DNA of 64,000 nucleotides from Laguncularia racemosa (lineage: Eukaryota > Streptophyta > Magnoliopsida > Myrtales > Combretaceae). A program made the translations under genes and the position numbers. The notes under the pieces were generated by a model. It saw only the letters and a list, made by a program, of their open reading frames with translations, made no database searches and had not been told where the DNA came from. The stretch spans positions 5,208,001 to 5,272,000 of the forward strand of contig JBBMOL010000023.1 of assembly GCA_037954665.1 (NCBI GenBank), written 5' to 3'. Shown here one piece after another: positions 12,651-25,500 of the stretch. Each line of letters begins with the position of its first letter. Positions within the stretch are counted from its first letter, which is position 1.

Positions 12651-13313
12651 GTAAGTCCCTTTTCCCATTCTATCTTGTTCATATGATTCTCTTTCTTTTT
12701 GGTTATGGAAAGTGTTATTTATCTTCTTTCCCCATTAAAATTTCTATAATATTTAGATCTTGAATTCACCCTCAGTATTCCAATTTTGTACGTACAATAG
12801 AGTGATATTCTCCTTGTATCGTAGATGCAATGTGATATGTCTGTATCATGTTGGGAAGTCATAGGATGTCTTAGAGCATTTCGGTTTATTCCTTCTATTT
12901 TTTTTTGGTTGATTCTAGGAAACATGTAAAAGGAGATTAAGTAGTACGAGATCATTTAACCCATTTAGTTAAAACCTTAAAATAATCATGGTTAATCATA
13001 CCTAATGCTTTATTTAGACCTACATGGATAGGGTTTCATTGGGTGATGTGATGGAAACCGAGGGAAATAACATTATAATTGCTTTATTTTTGCAATATGA
13101 TTAAGAATTCTATTAGGAATTGTGTCTTTGCTTTCTTTTGCATTGCCATTTTCTTTTTGTTGTTTGTGATTAGATGTTCGTTTTCATTTTTCTTAGGTAC
13201 TTGCTGTAGTTCTAGCCTCGATAAATTCCCGATCAAGGACACAGCAAAGGTTAATCTGATTCAGAATCATTTGTGAATTTATGGATCGTTAAGTTATTGA
13301 AACAACAAGAATC

Positions 13314-16300
13314 ATGTTGTGTTGCGGAGGCTCTGAGGAGGAAAACTTTGGTCCACCAGCCAATCAATATGCAGCTCCTCCAAAAGGAGGAACTCCTTGC
13401 GGTAAATATGTCAATCTTTGCTTCTTTAGGAAATTTTCTGTCTAAATGTAATGTGAATTTTGTATCAAACTTCAAAATTCTGTTTGTGCCTTCAATTAAA
13501 TGCAAAACCATGGGATTCTTATTCATGTTAATAGTCAAGGTTTTACGCTGGATGTCAACCTAGTGTAGCCCTCCTCCTTTTCCTGGGATAGGACCGGCTA
13601 GTTACCTAGGTGGAGTTAATTAAATGCAAAACCACGTTTTGGAAAAATCATCAGTGTAATCTCCTTGCACAAGTCCTTTTACCTCTATAAACTTTTGTTC
13701 TATCGTTATGTTGATACTTCCACAATTCTAGTTTCAGTCTATTGCTTTTATACTGATCCTGTTCCTCATGAAGCTCTTGATTTTTAGTATTGAAGTCAGC
13801 TGTATATTTTAAAATGTTGTTTTCATCATGTTTCTTTTAATATTGTGCTCTTATATAAGATTAGTGAGACATGATTTATCATGAATTCTGTGAAAGTCGA
13901 GGGCAATTTCAGTACAAGCCTCTGAATTGAACTGCAACTTGTGAAGATAAATGCCAATATAATTTTCTTCAGATGTTGGTTTTGTATTTTTAATGGGCTG
14001 TGATTTCGTTTCTTTAGTTATTATGTATTCTTTTATTCTTTGTCTTATCTAGACAATACAAGAGGGGAGCCAAAAACCTCCACTGTGGTTAGAAGTGGTG
14101 CTCCACAGAAGGTTCTGCCAATAGAAACACCAGCTTTATCATTGGCCGAGTTAAATAGGTTGACTGGTAACTTCGGTTCAAAGGCTCTGATTGGAGAAGG
14201 TTCTTATGGCCGTGTGTTTCTTGCAAAGCTACCTAGTGGTCAGCAAGCAGCAATAAAGAAATTAGATACCAGTTCCTCTCAAGAACCAGACTCAGATTTT
14301 GCGGCTCAGGTTAGAGTTCTGAATTTCCTTTTGTATTTTGTTAAGAATCTATAAACAAAAGTTTCACAATTTGCAAAGCACTGAACGTACTCATGACGTG
14401 TGCAGTATGTGTTTTTAGTGGTTGCACATATCCTTATTTAAGTTAACCAGTGTCTAGCGAGCACTATATTTAGTATTATATAATGACTAATGCAAATGTT
14501 ATCATTTCTTGGCTGAACGTGAGAACTTTGCCAATTTGATTATGGCTATCTCCAAGTTTTAACATGGGACTTTTTCATCGTGAATAACACAGCTATCAGT
14601 TGTTTCAAGGCTTAAGCATGAGAATTTTACCGAGTTGATTGGATACTGCCTGGAGGGAAACAACCGTATTTTGGCATATCAGTATGCATCAAAGGGTTCT
14701 CTACATGACATTTTACATGGTAAGACATACATCACAGTTGCCTTAGCCACACAGTTCAAGCTAACTGGAACACTACTCTTGTTCAGGTAGGAAAGGTGTT
14801 CAAGGTGCTGAACCAGGTCCTGTGCTTAGCTGGAACCAAAGGGTTAAAGTTGCTTATGGTGGAGCTAGAGGCCTTGAGTATCTACATGAAAAGATTCAAC
14901 CTCCAATTGTTCATCGGGATGTCCGATCTAGCAATGTTCTACTGTTCGACGATTTTTTAGCTAAAATAGCTGATTTTAACTTATCGAATCAGTCTTCTGA
15001 CACAGCTGCTCGACTGCATTCAACTAGGGTGTTGGGAACATTTGGCTACCATGCTCCTGAGTAAGATCATTTCACATATTCTTTCTGGCCAACCGTATTT
15101 TAATGTTACTACTATAATCTAATCTGCAGCATCTTCTTGTTCTATTGATTGAGAAATATAAATATGCATGAATAAGCACAAATAGTTGTCATTGGCTTAT
15201 CTTAAATACCAAGAATTGCAGAGCTGCAGCTTGAGATTTAGGTGAGAGAGTGGCCCTCCCACTTACTAGAGGCAGATGTATGGATAAACATGCATTTATT
15301 GGTATATGGAATTCGCATTATAATGTCATATCTTGAAAGAAACCATACTTTCTTTTACCTATAAAAGGGACATATGGTTATTTTTAACAACTTTAGGCAT
15401 TAAGAGAGATTTGTTAAACTATGAAATATTAAAGCCTATACCAAGTTTATAACCTTAAACTTTTAGAACAGTTGGTTATAAAGCTGACTGCAGCATGGTA
15501 TTAGAGCAAGTGGTATTTATTCAATTTACTGCATTGTCATTTGACTCCCCCATTTAATCATTTCCACATAATGGGACTTGGTCACATGTACAAGCCAACA
15601 CCAGCATGGTATTAGAGCAAGTGGTCCTTAATTCAATTTACTGCATTGTCATTTGACTCCCCCATTTAATCATTTCCACATAATGGGACTTGGTCACATG
15701 TACAAGCCAACACCAGCATGGTATTAGAGCAAGTGGTCCTTAATTCAATTTACTGCATTGTCATTTAACTCCCCATTTAATCATTCCACATAATGGGAAT
15801 GAGTCACATGTGCAAGCCAACACGCTATGGGGACCATTAAGTGTATAAAATAGAAAAGCTCACATGAATCTACGAACATAAAATTATAGATAAGTTTGCT
15901 GTAAAACTAAATTCAGCATGTTTTAGAGGAGGTATAAAATAAGCAAGTCATAAAACTTCTTGAGAAATTTATGATCTATTTAAGGAAAAGCATACAAGTT
16001 CTAAAGCATCTTAGAAGCCTCTTGTAAAATCCAAGAATTGAACTTTGTTTCTTTAGTCCTGTGAAGTTAGAAGACCAACTTGCTAATATATTCATTAAGT
16101 CACCTAGAGAGATTTGAATAAATTATATATGTAACGAGTTAGGAGTATATGATATATATGCTCTAGTTTGAGAGAGAGTGTTAGGATAGTTAATTATATT
16201 AGTTAAGGATAATTTTGTAATTATATATATATATATATATATATATTATGTTATCGATTTGTAAAATCCCAACACATAATTCTGACTTCAACACAGTATC

Positions 16301-17782
16301 GGAGCTTTGCTAACGACTGTCATCCACCCACCACCACCACGGTCAACATCATTGACCACTGCTACCACAAACGCACAAAACATATTAAAATCGATTGTTA
16401 TTTTATTCATGAAAAGTTATTAAGCAAGGAAATTGATATATGTTATGTGAAGTCAAAAAACCAACTTGCTAATATATTCACTAAGTCACTTAGATGGATT
16501 ATATATGTAATAAGCTAGGAGCATATGATATATATGCTCTAGCTTGAGGAGGAGTGTTAAGATAGTTAATTATATTAGTTAAGGATAATTTTGTAATTTT
16601 ACATTTATGATATATATATAACATTGTGCTAAAAATTCGTAAAAACCTAACACATAATTCTGACCTTAACAATTCCCTCTCATCCTCAACTCAAATGATT
16701 TTCCCAAAATTTTCACACGTATACTAAGTTATAAGATGGAAAGTTTTTGCATCTCAACACATGCCTGGGCCAATTTTTTGTTTGTTGTGATAAGCCAATA
16801 AATGATCTAGAAGTAATTATGTGGCATTAGTGTGCGATGTTTATTTTCTCTGTTCTTGTGTTTATTAAGAGTACAGTTTTCACCCCTTAAAGTGGTGTGT
16901 GGTTATATATCTACGCATTTCTTTTCAGGTATGCCATGACAGGGCAAATAACTCAGAAGAGTGACGTCTACAGTTTTGGAGTTGTCCTATTAGAGCTTTT
17001 GACAGGGAGAAAGCCAGTTGACCACACAATGCCTAAGGGGCAGCAGAGTCTTGTAACTTGGGTAAATTTTTCTCTTTGGATTTTCATTACATATTTATCT
17101 CAGATTAATGGAGAAAAACGTTCATCTTTCTCTGCCTTTTCAGAAACCACTTTCTAGTACGCTATCTGGAAACATTTTCTATTGAGCAATTTTTAGGACA
17201 GTTGTACTTACAACCCTGGTTATATGACTGACAAACATGATCTTCTGATTGCAGGCAACTCCTAGATTGAGCGAGGATAAAGTAAAGCAATGTGTAGATC
17301 CAAAACTAAATAATGACTATCCACCAAAGGCCATTGCGAAGGTTTTCATTCTCATTCTTCTAACTCTTCACGTACTTGATTTAACCGAGTTCATGCAGTG
17401 GAAATTCCAAACTCAACTCTTCATGTCTGCCAGAAGTGTTCTCTAAAGAAAAATAGCATCATCCCCGATGCATATACTTCTTGAAAACAGGAAGCGCTTC
17501 CCCTCGCTAGATGCTTATATATACACACTCCTATGATCCGTTGATTGATTTTCTTTTTTTCTTTTTTTGTCATGTTAGTCAGTCAAGATGTCATGTAAAT
17601 CCATTACACTTAAGACGTTTTCTTCCTAAAATAAAGATCACGTTCATCTATTGCAGCTGGCCGCGGTTGCAGCACTTTGTGTCCAGTACGAGGCAGATTT
17701 TCGGCCGAACATGACAATTGTTGTTAAGGCTCTTCAGCCACTCCTCAATTCAAAACCGGCTGGTCCGGACTCTAACATGTAG
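13314..17782 (+). CDS. PTI1-like receptor-like cytoplasmic kinase
   Basis: Serine/threonine kinase of the PTI1 group, which in tomato acts downstream of Pto and in other plants with AGC kinases such as OXI1. Coding exons: 13314-13401, 14053-14309, 14593-14719, 14787-15060, 16929-17061, 17255-17341, 17657-17782; all junctions are GT..AG and in frame, giving 363 residues, the usual family size. Seen: N-terminal MLCCGG, with Cys3-Cys4 as candidate S-acylation sites; the family linker VRSGAPQKVLPIE (43-54); glycine loop GEGSYGRV (77-84); ATP lysine K98; HRD 200-202; Asn207; D220-F-N in place of DFG, as in other PTI1 kinases; activation-segment end TRVLGTFGYHAPE; and the C-lobe QKSDVYSFGVVLLELLTGRK. 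The protein ends ALQPLLNSKP.. as expected. Intron 4 is 1868 bp and hosts copia fragments, but exon borders are intact, so the gene looks functional. Confidence 0.96.
15491..15825 (+). repeat. Three tandem 112-bp units in the kinase intron, each with a PBS-like site
   Basis: Three near-identical units start at about 15491, 15602 and 15714. Each opens with CAGCATGGTATTAGAGCAAG, close to the initiator-Met tRNA primer site TGGTATCAGAGC used by many plant LTR retrotransposons, and ends in a segment with CACATGTACAAGCCAACAC (varied in unit 3). They look like repeated leader DNA of a retroelement inside intron 4 of the PTI1-like gene. Confidence 0.75.
16040..16671 (+). mobile_element. Internally deleted short-LTR copia element in the kinase intron
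   Basis: Two short direct repeats act as LTRs: 16179-16293 (115 bp) and 16555-16671 (117 bp). Both start TGTTA[GA]GATAGTTAATTA and end in AACA. Just after the first is CAGTATCGGAGC (16294-16305), a mutated initiator-Met PBS. The 261 bp between them jump from this leader to the very end of a copia polyprotein: a decayed RNase H tail reading IDCYFIHEKLLSKE and QLANIFTKS, then a purine tract GAGGAGGAG before the second LTR. The same polyprotein tail (QLANIFIKS) and a purine tract also precede the first LTR, so this is a tandem array sharing an LTR. In size it is like a TRIM, but it still carries a coding remnant. Confidence 0.78.
16221..16246. repeat. AT microsatellite inside the short copia LTR
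   Basis: A pure AT dinucleotide run within the left 115-bp LTR; the right LTR has a shorter, broken version, so the run expanded after the two copies formed. Confidence 0.8.
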
Positions 17783-18132
17783 ATGTAATTCTACATCGAG
17801 GTCGTAGATCCTGGATTCTGTAATTTTTAACTCTTGACTTCATATTTAAGATGCTATATTTGCATGATTCACATTGATTTCAATAGTTTTCTCAAACTTT
17901 AAGACGCGTGATTTTTTTGTGCCGCAGGGCTATTAAGATCTGAATTAGGATGTACCAAAAGTTTTACTGCTGAAAGCATAGGCTCAGTTCCCTTTTGTCT
18001 TCGCTGTTCTGCTTTATAAGAAACCATATATGGTATGATATGATTGTGTCTTCACTAAATTTCTCATTCGGATATTCTTTGATTGATTGGGATAACAAAC
18101 TAGCTGATGGTGCAATGAAATTGGACTTAATT
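17783..18132 (+). other. 3' flank of the PTI1-like gene
   Basis: Probable 3' UTR of the kinase gene directly after the stop codon, followed by AT-rich DNA. Candidate poly(A) signals are only AT-rich words and none can be chosen. No other feature. Confidence 0.45.
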
Positions 18133-18730
18133 TGTCACACCCTGAGAACATCAGATGTGATTGCCAGCCTCAAATATTTTACATTTAGCAAAAATGAGAA
18201 CCATACTTTCTAAAAATCCATAAATATAAATATTAAAACCTCAAAATATTTTACACTTGGGAATAGTTCTCCCAAAGATTGATTAAGGATCTATAAAGTA
18301 AACAAGCTGCACACTCTAATCTAAACATCACAGTCCAAACTAGTACAATCATACTGTGAGTCAAAACGTCTCATTATGACTTCTCAACTTGTTAACCTTC
18401 AGTACCAAGCCAATGCCTTGAAGACAGTCGTGTCACGTACAATGACTACCTCTTGTTAATTGCTTCTCTCTGGATGTCACCAGCCACATCGGTTGTATAT
18501 TCATCGTATCGATGACTTGCTTATCCATATAAGTAGCATCAACATTGCAAGTCACTTTATCCCAAATATTCAACTCATAATCCATAATTCACCTATCTTG
18601 AATGCTTATGAAACTTGATGTCAACCACAAACAATAAATCAAATGAGCACACAGGTGAAATTATATGCGCAACAACACATGCCTAAAAGTCGACTACACA
18701 CATAGCACACGAATCACGCCCACCACCATG
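18133..18730 (+). mobile_element. Possible LTR or solo-LTR fragment
   Basis: Begins TGTCACACCCTGAGAAC; TGTCACACCC is the start of many plant Ty3/gypsy LTRs. The base composition also changes here, with many CA-rich words, up to about 18730. The right end and a target duplication are not recognisable and no second copy occurs in the window, so this rests on the start motif alone. Confidence 0.3.
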
Positions 18731-21700
18731 CAAACATCAAGACATTCTTGGAAATCCTCTTTGATCGAGTTTTTTCTACACAAGTATTTGCTGTGTCGAA
18801 TTTATTGTTTCAAATGTATTCTTACTAATCACATTTAAATATATGAATAAAAAATTGATATAATAGAAATTTATTTCATCATCACAAGTATCTACATGTA
18901 ATTGATTGAGATATAATTGAGATAGTAAACATTCATCCTTGTAAAGTGATGATGGTTCAAATTATTACACCATGTAAAACATGGAGACTTGTGTAATGTA
19001 GTAGGTCCATTTTCTATACTTCTTGAGCAATTTATCATGCATAATATACTAATATTATATACCAAAAAATTTTAATATGTATCTAACTTATTATATGAAC
19101 CTTGTTTAATTGGGATTCACCCAAATTGATTATTAGCAGAGTAACATCTGCATTACGAGTGATTTTAAAAATGGTAAATAATCAAATAAATAAATTACAA
19201 TTTTTCCTTATATAAGTAGCTATATAATTTTATAAAACCACTCAAATAATTTTTCCATGCTCCACTTGTAAAAAGATAAGTCTAATGGGAACACTTGCTC
19301 TCAAGGATATGAGTGCACGTCGCATCATTTATTACTTTTCAAAACATAAATATGACACATCATTTTTTTTTTCTTATTTTCAATGAATAAATATAATAAT
19401 TAAATTTTTTTTTTCAATTGCTGGGCTCGTCCCTAGCCATATGCATCTTTTAATCTTTGGAAGAAGGAAAAGAAAGAAAAAAAAAATGAAAAGAAAGGAT
19501 AATGCATACAAAGAAGGATGTGAAGGCATACGTCTAGTCAATTAAGTAGCAAGAAGAAGCTGCATAGTATGGCCAATGTATGTCTCAATCTATGTCATGT
19601 AATACTAGCTAACTGGCAAAACATAAGTCTCAATCATGTCGATGTTAATGGCAAATGCAACTAGCTGTGGAGCTTTGGTAATGCTTGTCGGAATTCGATG
19701 TTACATAGTTTGACATATATGTCTTAGTTTTTAGGTCCAGTGATTTCCAGACCAGATGAAACTTACTCAGTCACAAAGTGGACCATGATTCCAACTATAA
19801 TATGTGATGTCTCACCAAATATGCCATTTCAGGGGCAAAACATGGTTTCCTCCCCTTGTTTCTCTCTTTCTCTCTTTGAATATATGGGCAGTTTAGAAGG
19901 GGATTTGGCGAATTCGTCTTGCATATCATGCTGAATTAATTACTAAAGTTTGTCTCTTACTTGACCATCAGAAGAGACTTTTTATGAATCTTCCATGTAT
20001 CTTCGAATTTTACTCGATTCCTTATGCTTCTTTGTCAAATAATTATATAGGAGCTTTGTTAGTAATTGTTAGTTCTTGATATATATTAATAAAACGATAA
20101 GGAAATTCGAAATGACAATTTCATTGAAGTCTAAATATATATAAGAAATCTTCATCCCTATTGAGAAAGGATAATTAAAAGTATGGGGAAAAAAATTCTA
20201 AACATTTTCGTAGGAATTGAATGACATTGCTTCTTCATTCTAAAGCAATAATTCTTTAAGTATGATGTGAAATGAATCTTTTTCTATCATTATTGAGAGA
20301 TTTTCTTATAAAAAATGCAAGTCAAAATTTAAAAAAAAGAAAAAAATGATACCTCAATTCGCAGGAGATATATAAAATTTTGTTTAATCACATAGTTTGA
20401 AGATATAAGAGGATGCTTTATATTTGATTTATATGTTATAAATATATATTTAGTGTTTTTAACAAAATTTGGTTATAAACGGATTTGAAAATGTTGGATC
20501 AATTTAAGTGTTTATTTTCGAAGTGGCAGTCGAATGGCCACCAAATCGTGCCATTTCAATAACACAACTAGGCCTATTGCCTAGGGGGCCATTCGGATGG
20601 CAAACAATACTCGGCACTTGGCAGCTAAACGAGGCCCCGAGTGCTTCTGATCTTTTGGCGAAGCAGAGGTTGTCATACGGACAAATAACATTGTGGTATT
20701 CCAATGGTTTTTGCCTTTTGTGAGTAACGTCCGACTAGAAGTTCATGGCATTCAAACCATAGGTTTTTTTTTAAAAAACCCACCGTGAACCTATAAATTG
20801 TATTAAATGTGGGATGCTTGTAAATACGAGTTGGTGGGCAAATGTTATTAAGTCTTTTGTATTCTTGTTCATAAATTTGCTTATTCTTCGAGGGAGAAAG
20901 AGTATACTGTAAAGTGAGCTATTACTTACATATTTATTTAAGCACTGCACTTATAATTTATTGAGTATATCATTTCTATATCTGACTTTTAAGCATAAAG
21001 AGTTTGAGATTGATAAAAGTGATATGAAGTCATCGTGTTGGAGGTATTTTGTAATTATGGAGATGAGAGGAAAGTTCGAACTTCAAATTAAAATTCAAGT
21101 TTGATTTTATTTATCCTATCTTTTTATTTTTAATGCAATTACTTGATTCTTTGTGTTATTTGTTATTCATTTTTTCTTTCAATGTTTAATTTGCTTAAAA
21201 ATCTTTTTTATAATTTGCAACAAACCACCGTTCGGTCTCTATTCTTGAATTTCAATCGCCATCAGTTAGTCTCCAATTTGTTTGTTCGCTCAACCACATA
21301 TTAAAGGTCATGAATATTAATGGACTAGGTTTCACGGAGGGTCGAGTAATAAATTGACCACTTTTTTTTTACTGGATATTATTAACCCTTTTGAAAATGT
21401 AGAGTGAAAGCTTTTATTAAAGCTCGTGATAAAAATTTATGGAATATTATCGAAAAGTGACCTATTTTCCTGTATAGCAAAGATGAAAGATCTTACTATA
21501 GAAGAATTAAATAGGGGTAAGTAGGTGAAGTCTTATCGGTATCCTATCATGTACAGTATATGTTTCTAATTTTTGATATCGGAACCATCCTTTAATATCT
21601 TGAAACTATCTTGTATCTTGTAAGATACCTATAGGATACAAGGTACTCTATAGATACTATAATTTTTTTTTTTATAAATTTTAAGTTTATATGATATTAA

Positions 21701-22090
21701 AAAAATAACTTATATGTGAATTATAAATTTCTAATAATTTTTAGAGAGGAAAATAAAGAAGGTCAGCATTAAGTTTAACCATGTAAGGTCATTAACTTAT
21801 GAGTTTAGACTTTTTTTTTTCCTTTTTTACTAAAACATTTATTTCCAAAAAAATTGTCATTTACTATTTATTTATTAAAATTATTTAGAAAAAAAATTAT
21901 AAGGTAAATATAGGGTACCTTGAAATCTATGTTCTATATATATTGGAGTAAAATTTCTATAGTAGGTATAGGGTAAGGAAAACTTATACCTATACCCTAT
22001 GAAAATCTACATCCGGAACTTACCCTATGACCTTTAATACTTATTCCGATTTTACCTGGTTAAGTAAGGTATGAGTATGTATTTTATACA
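18731..22090. other. Intergenic DNA with one GC-rich island
   Basis: Mostly AT-rich with no supported gene. Short frames such as 19740-19934 have no domain I recognise. The distinctive parts are the GC-rich island at 20505-20720 (listed separately) and 21890-22070, where GGTATAGGGTA-type words and their complements recur and could form small hairpins, possibly remains of a DNA transposon. Confidence 0.45.
20505..20720. other. GC-rich island with nested palindrome, unknown identity
   Basis: About 210 bp clearly richer in G+C than several kilobases on either side, and open in one frame on each strand (71 codons plus, 66 codons minus). It contains CGAATGGCC (20531-20539) pairing with GGCCATTCG (20587-20595), and inside that CTAGGC (20568-20573) pairing with GCCTAG (20579-20584). 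Neither translation matches a family I know. It may be a piece of an unrecognised LTR or inserted foreign DNA. Confidence 0.4.
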
Positions 22091-22099
22091 ACAGAGTTA

Positions 22100-25000
22100 C
22101 TCACTCACTCCTCAAATAGAAGCTCTTCACTGAATAAATATGCAATAAATATTTTACAATGCAAATTGAATGAAAATGAATTAAATGGAATTTTCACATA
22201 TACAACCATTAAAGAAATTTAAGATGATCTCAATTGCACCTATGGAATAACTACTCATGTTAAGCAAATAAAAATTACTCTTCTAGGTGGTAAACTTGAG
22301 AATTTCAAAATTGAGCTAAATGAGACTATTCATGAAATGCATAATATATTTAAAATTATAAATGGTGTTTGGCAAGACATTTTCTTACCTTGAAATTAAT
22401 TCTAAATTTCGGAGCTCATTACCAAAGGTTTGAGAGGTTAGGAGAAGCTCAATTGAAGAAGCTCGTGGCTTCTTAAAAATGAATGAACAACTTCTTGAAA
22501 CTCTTAGAGCATGTGATGATTAAGAAGTAAGATGAGGATACCAAGAAGAAAACAATAACTCCCAAAGCTTCTAACTTAAATTCAAGCAATGATGAGAGTA
22601 AAGAAACAAATTGAAGAAATTTATGAAATTTAACGAGAAGTTGAAGAAAGAAGATGCTAGATATTCTTTAATATTAAGGAAATAACAAAATAAGGAAGTG
22701 ATCAAATGCTACAAGTATCAAAAGTCATGTCATATCCAAATATTGTTCATTGCAAAAGAAAGATGGCAAAACAACAAGAGGCATGCCGTGATAGACACTT
22801 AGAGTTATAGCAATTCTAATGACTTCATTGAAGAGGCATGTTTTATGGTTTTGGATGATAAGGTATGTTACACTTCCTCTCGAATTTCATATGATAATTA
22901 TGAGCATGTAGATGAGCTTTGTAATGAAGTATGCTAAATATGTAAGAAGAATAGCTCATCAAAGAACATGATGAAGGAAGTAGGAAATGAGCTAGATAGT
23001 TTTAAAAATGAATATGATAACTTAAGGGAGAAGAGCGAAAGATTGAAAGAAGGAAATGAAAAGTTGAAGGAGAAAAATTAAAAGTTAATGGAGAAGAATA
23101 GGGAGTTAGAAATTGAGTATAAAGGGCTTGAGATGTAAGTGCTTTATGAAAAAATTAGAAGAATTAAAAATGAAAAATTTTGGTTTTTAAATCTAGTTTA
23201 TAGAAGGCCAAAAGAAATTAAAAATGCTTTTAGGCCACCAAAAGTTAACTTTGGATAAACAAGGAATTGGATATAATAAAAACAATAAGAATAAGTCCTA
23301 TAAGAGTTATTTGTAAAAGACAAAATTAGGACTTGTATCTATTGTGGAAAATATTGTCACATTGAATACATTTGTGCAATAAGAAAGAATAACAACAAGA
23401 ATAAAAAGACCAAGTTGATTTGGATCCTTAAGTGATAAATGTTTATTATACAACTAGCCCAAGGTACCCAACCATAAGTAGTGACCAAAGAAATGATCTC
23501 TTACTTTAATAGGATCCTCTAAAGAAGAGCAGCAAATGATACTTGGATATTAAGTGCTTAAGGTACATGATTGTAGATGCATGTAAATTCACATCATTAA
23601 CCTTGAAGGATGAATAGAGTGATTCTTTTGGTGAAAACCAAAAAGCCATAGTTCTTGGTGAAGGTACTATTCTAATTACTAATGACTTTACAATCAGGAA
23701 TGTATCACTTGTTGGAGGCTTAAAGCATAATTTGATTAGCATAAGTCAATTATTTGATGTTAAATGTAAAGTCACATTCTTTACTTTAAAGTATACAATT
23801 TAAAATGATCAAACATATTTTGAGAGGTATAGATAAAGAAACATTTAAAAAATCAATTTTGATAATTTTTCGAACTCTACTAAAACTTGTCTATTAGCAA
23901 AAAATAGCGATGTTTGAGGCATAGATCATGCTAGGATAGAAACAATTTAAAAATTAGCTAAAAAAGGTTCTTGTTAAAGGTTTATCAAAGACTAGTATTT
24001 AAAAAGACAAGAATTGCGAAGAATGTCAAGGAAAGAAAACAAAATCATCTTTTAAATCTAAAGATGTTATTTCTACTTTTAGACTACTTTAGCTATTGCA
24101 CATGGATTTATTTGGACCTACCCAAACTATTATTGTTGATGATATCACCAAATATGCATGATCTTTCTTGCAAATAAGAATGAAACCAATTATTTGTTAT
24201 TTATATTTTGCAAAAGAGTCCAAAATGAAGACGGGTTTAACAATTGCCATCATAAGAAGGGATCATGGAGGAGAAATTGAAAACCATGAAATGGATGATA
24301 TTTGAGATGAAAATAGCACAAAGCACATCTATTTGGTACCAAGAATTGCACAACATAATGAAGTCACTAAAAGGGGGAATAGTATTTTGATTGAAAGGGT
24401 TTAGACCACCCTTTGTTAAAATGATTTACCAAAATTAAATTGAAGCTCTTGACATCGCTTACTATGTTATTGATTGTGTTTTTATATGACTAATCTTTAA
24501 GAAATTTCCCTATGAACTTTGGAAAAGAAATACCAAAAATTTCATATTTTTATCCATTAGGAACTAAATATTTATATGACTAATCTTTAAGAAATTTCCC
24601 TATGAACTTTGGAAAAGAAATACCAAAAATTTCATATTTTTATCCATTAGGAACTAAATATTACATACTAAATAGTTGTAAGGGTCAACTTGGTAAATTT
24701 CATGCTAAAATCCGATGATTTAGTTAGTAAGGCTTATAAAGCATCTAATAAATGATGGAGGAATCTATTCATATTGTGTTTGGTAATTCTATTACTATTC
24801 CACCTTGAGACTCCTAATTGATCATATCAATACTCAAATGGAGATGAAAATCATTATAAAGCTCTTGACAATGATGACTTTAGAGAAGACAACAATTTAA
24901 ATCAATCTAGTAATATAGACCTTCTTAGAAAATAATGGTTTGTTAAAGATTACCTTAAGGATCTAATTATAAGAGAACCTTTTAATAGGGTAATCACAAG

Positions 25001-25500
25001 ATCTTCCCTTTAAAACATGAGAAATTTTTGTGAATGTAAAAATATCGGCGAGGTTCTAAATGATAAGTTTTAGAACCAAGTTATGTAAAAAGTGTTTAAT
25101 CAATTTATAAGAAATAGGGTATAAGACCAAGTGCCCAAACTTGGTGATAAACCAATAGTTAGAACATAATGGGTTTTTGCTAATTGATTAGATGATACAA
25201 GAACAATCATTAGGAATAAGGCTCACTTAGTCACATAGATATAATCAAGAGAAATGGATTGATTTTGTTGAGATTTTGTGGAGTTGTTAAAGTAAAAGCC
25301 ATTAGAATGCTTTTAGCATTTAACGCTTCTAAAATTTTTAAATAGATATTAAAAATTCATTTGTAAACGACTTTATAAAGAAAGTTTACTTAGAGTAACC
25401 ACTAGATTTTGAACATGATAGACTCACCGGTCATTTTTGTAAATTGAATGAAGCATCCATTAAGATTAGAGATTTGAACTTTTAAGCTTGAAATAAATTA
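22100..25500 (+). mobile_element. Decayed Ty1/copia retrotransposon
   Basis: Translated fragments follow copia order. Gag (UBN2 type) at about 22140-22660 reads HVKQIKITLLGGKLENFKIE and NETIHEMHNIF. A zinc-knuckle remnant CYKYQKSCH lies near 22710, then a lysine/glutamate-rich linker (22970-23130), a protease region with NVSLVGGLKHNLISISQLF at about 23700-23755, integrase pieces including PMNFGKEIPKISYFYPLGTK near 24500-24650, and the start of reverse transcriptase (IVRTHWVFAN and IIRNKAHLV at about 25160-25240). All frames carry many stops and shifts, and the rest of RT and RNase H are missing or unreadable. I could not define LTRs. It is long dead. Confidence 0.75.
24481..24660 (+). repeat. 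Perfect 90-bp tandem duplication in the copia integrase remnant
   Basis: Bases 24481-24570 are repeated exactly as 24571-24660. The unit starts TTTATATGACTAATC and ends GGAACTAAATA. In an otherwise heavily mutated element, the lack of any difference means a recent duplication or an assembly artefact. Confidence 0.95.

Noticed and set aside
19740..19934. 64-codon open frame after a possible acceptor
   Set aside because: No recognisable family and no flanking exons.
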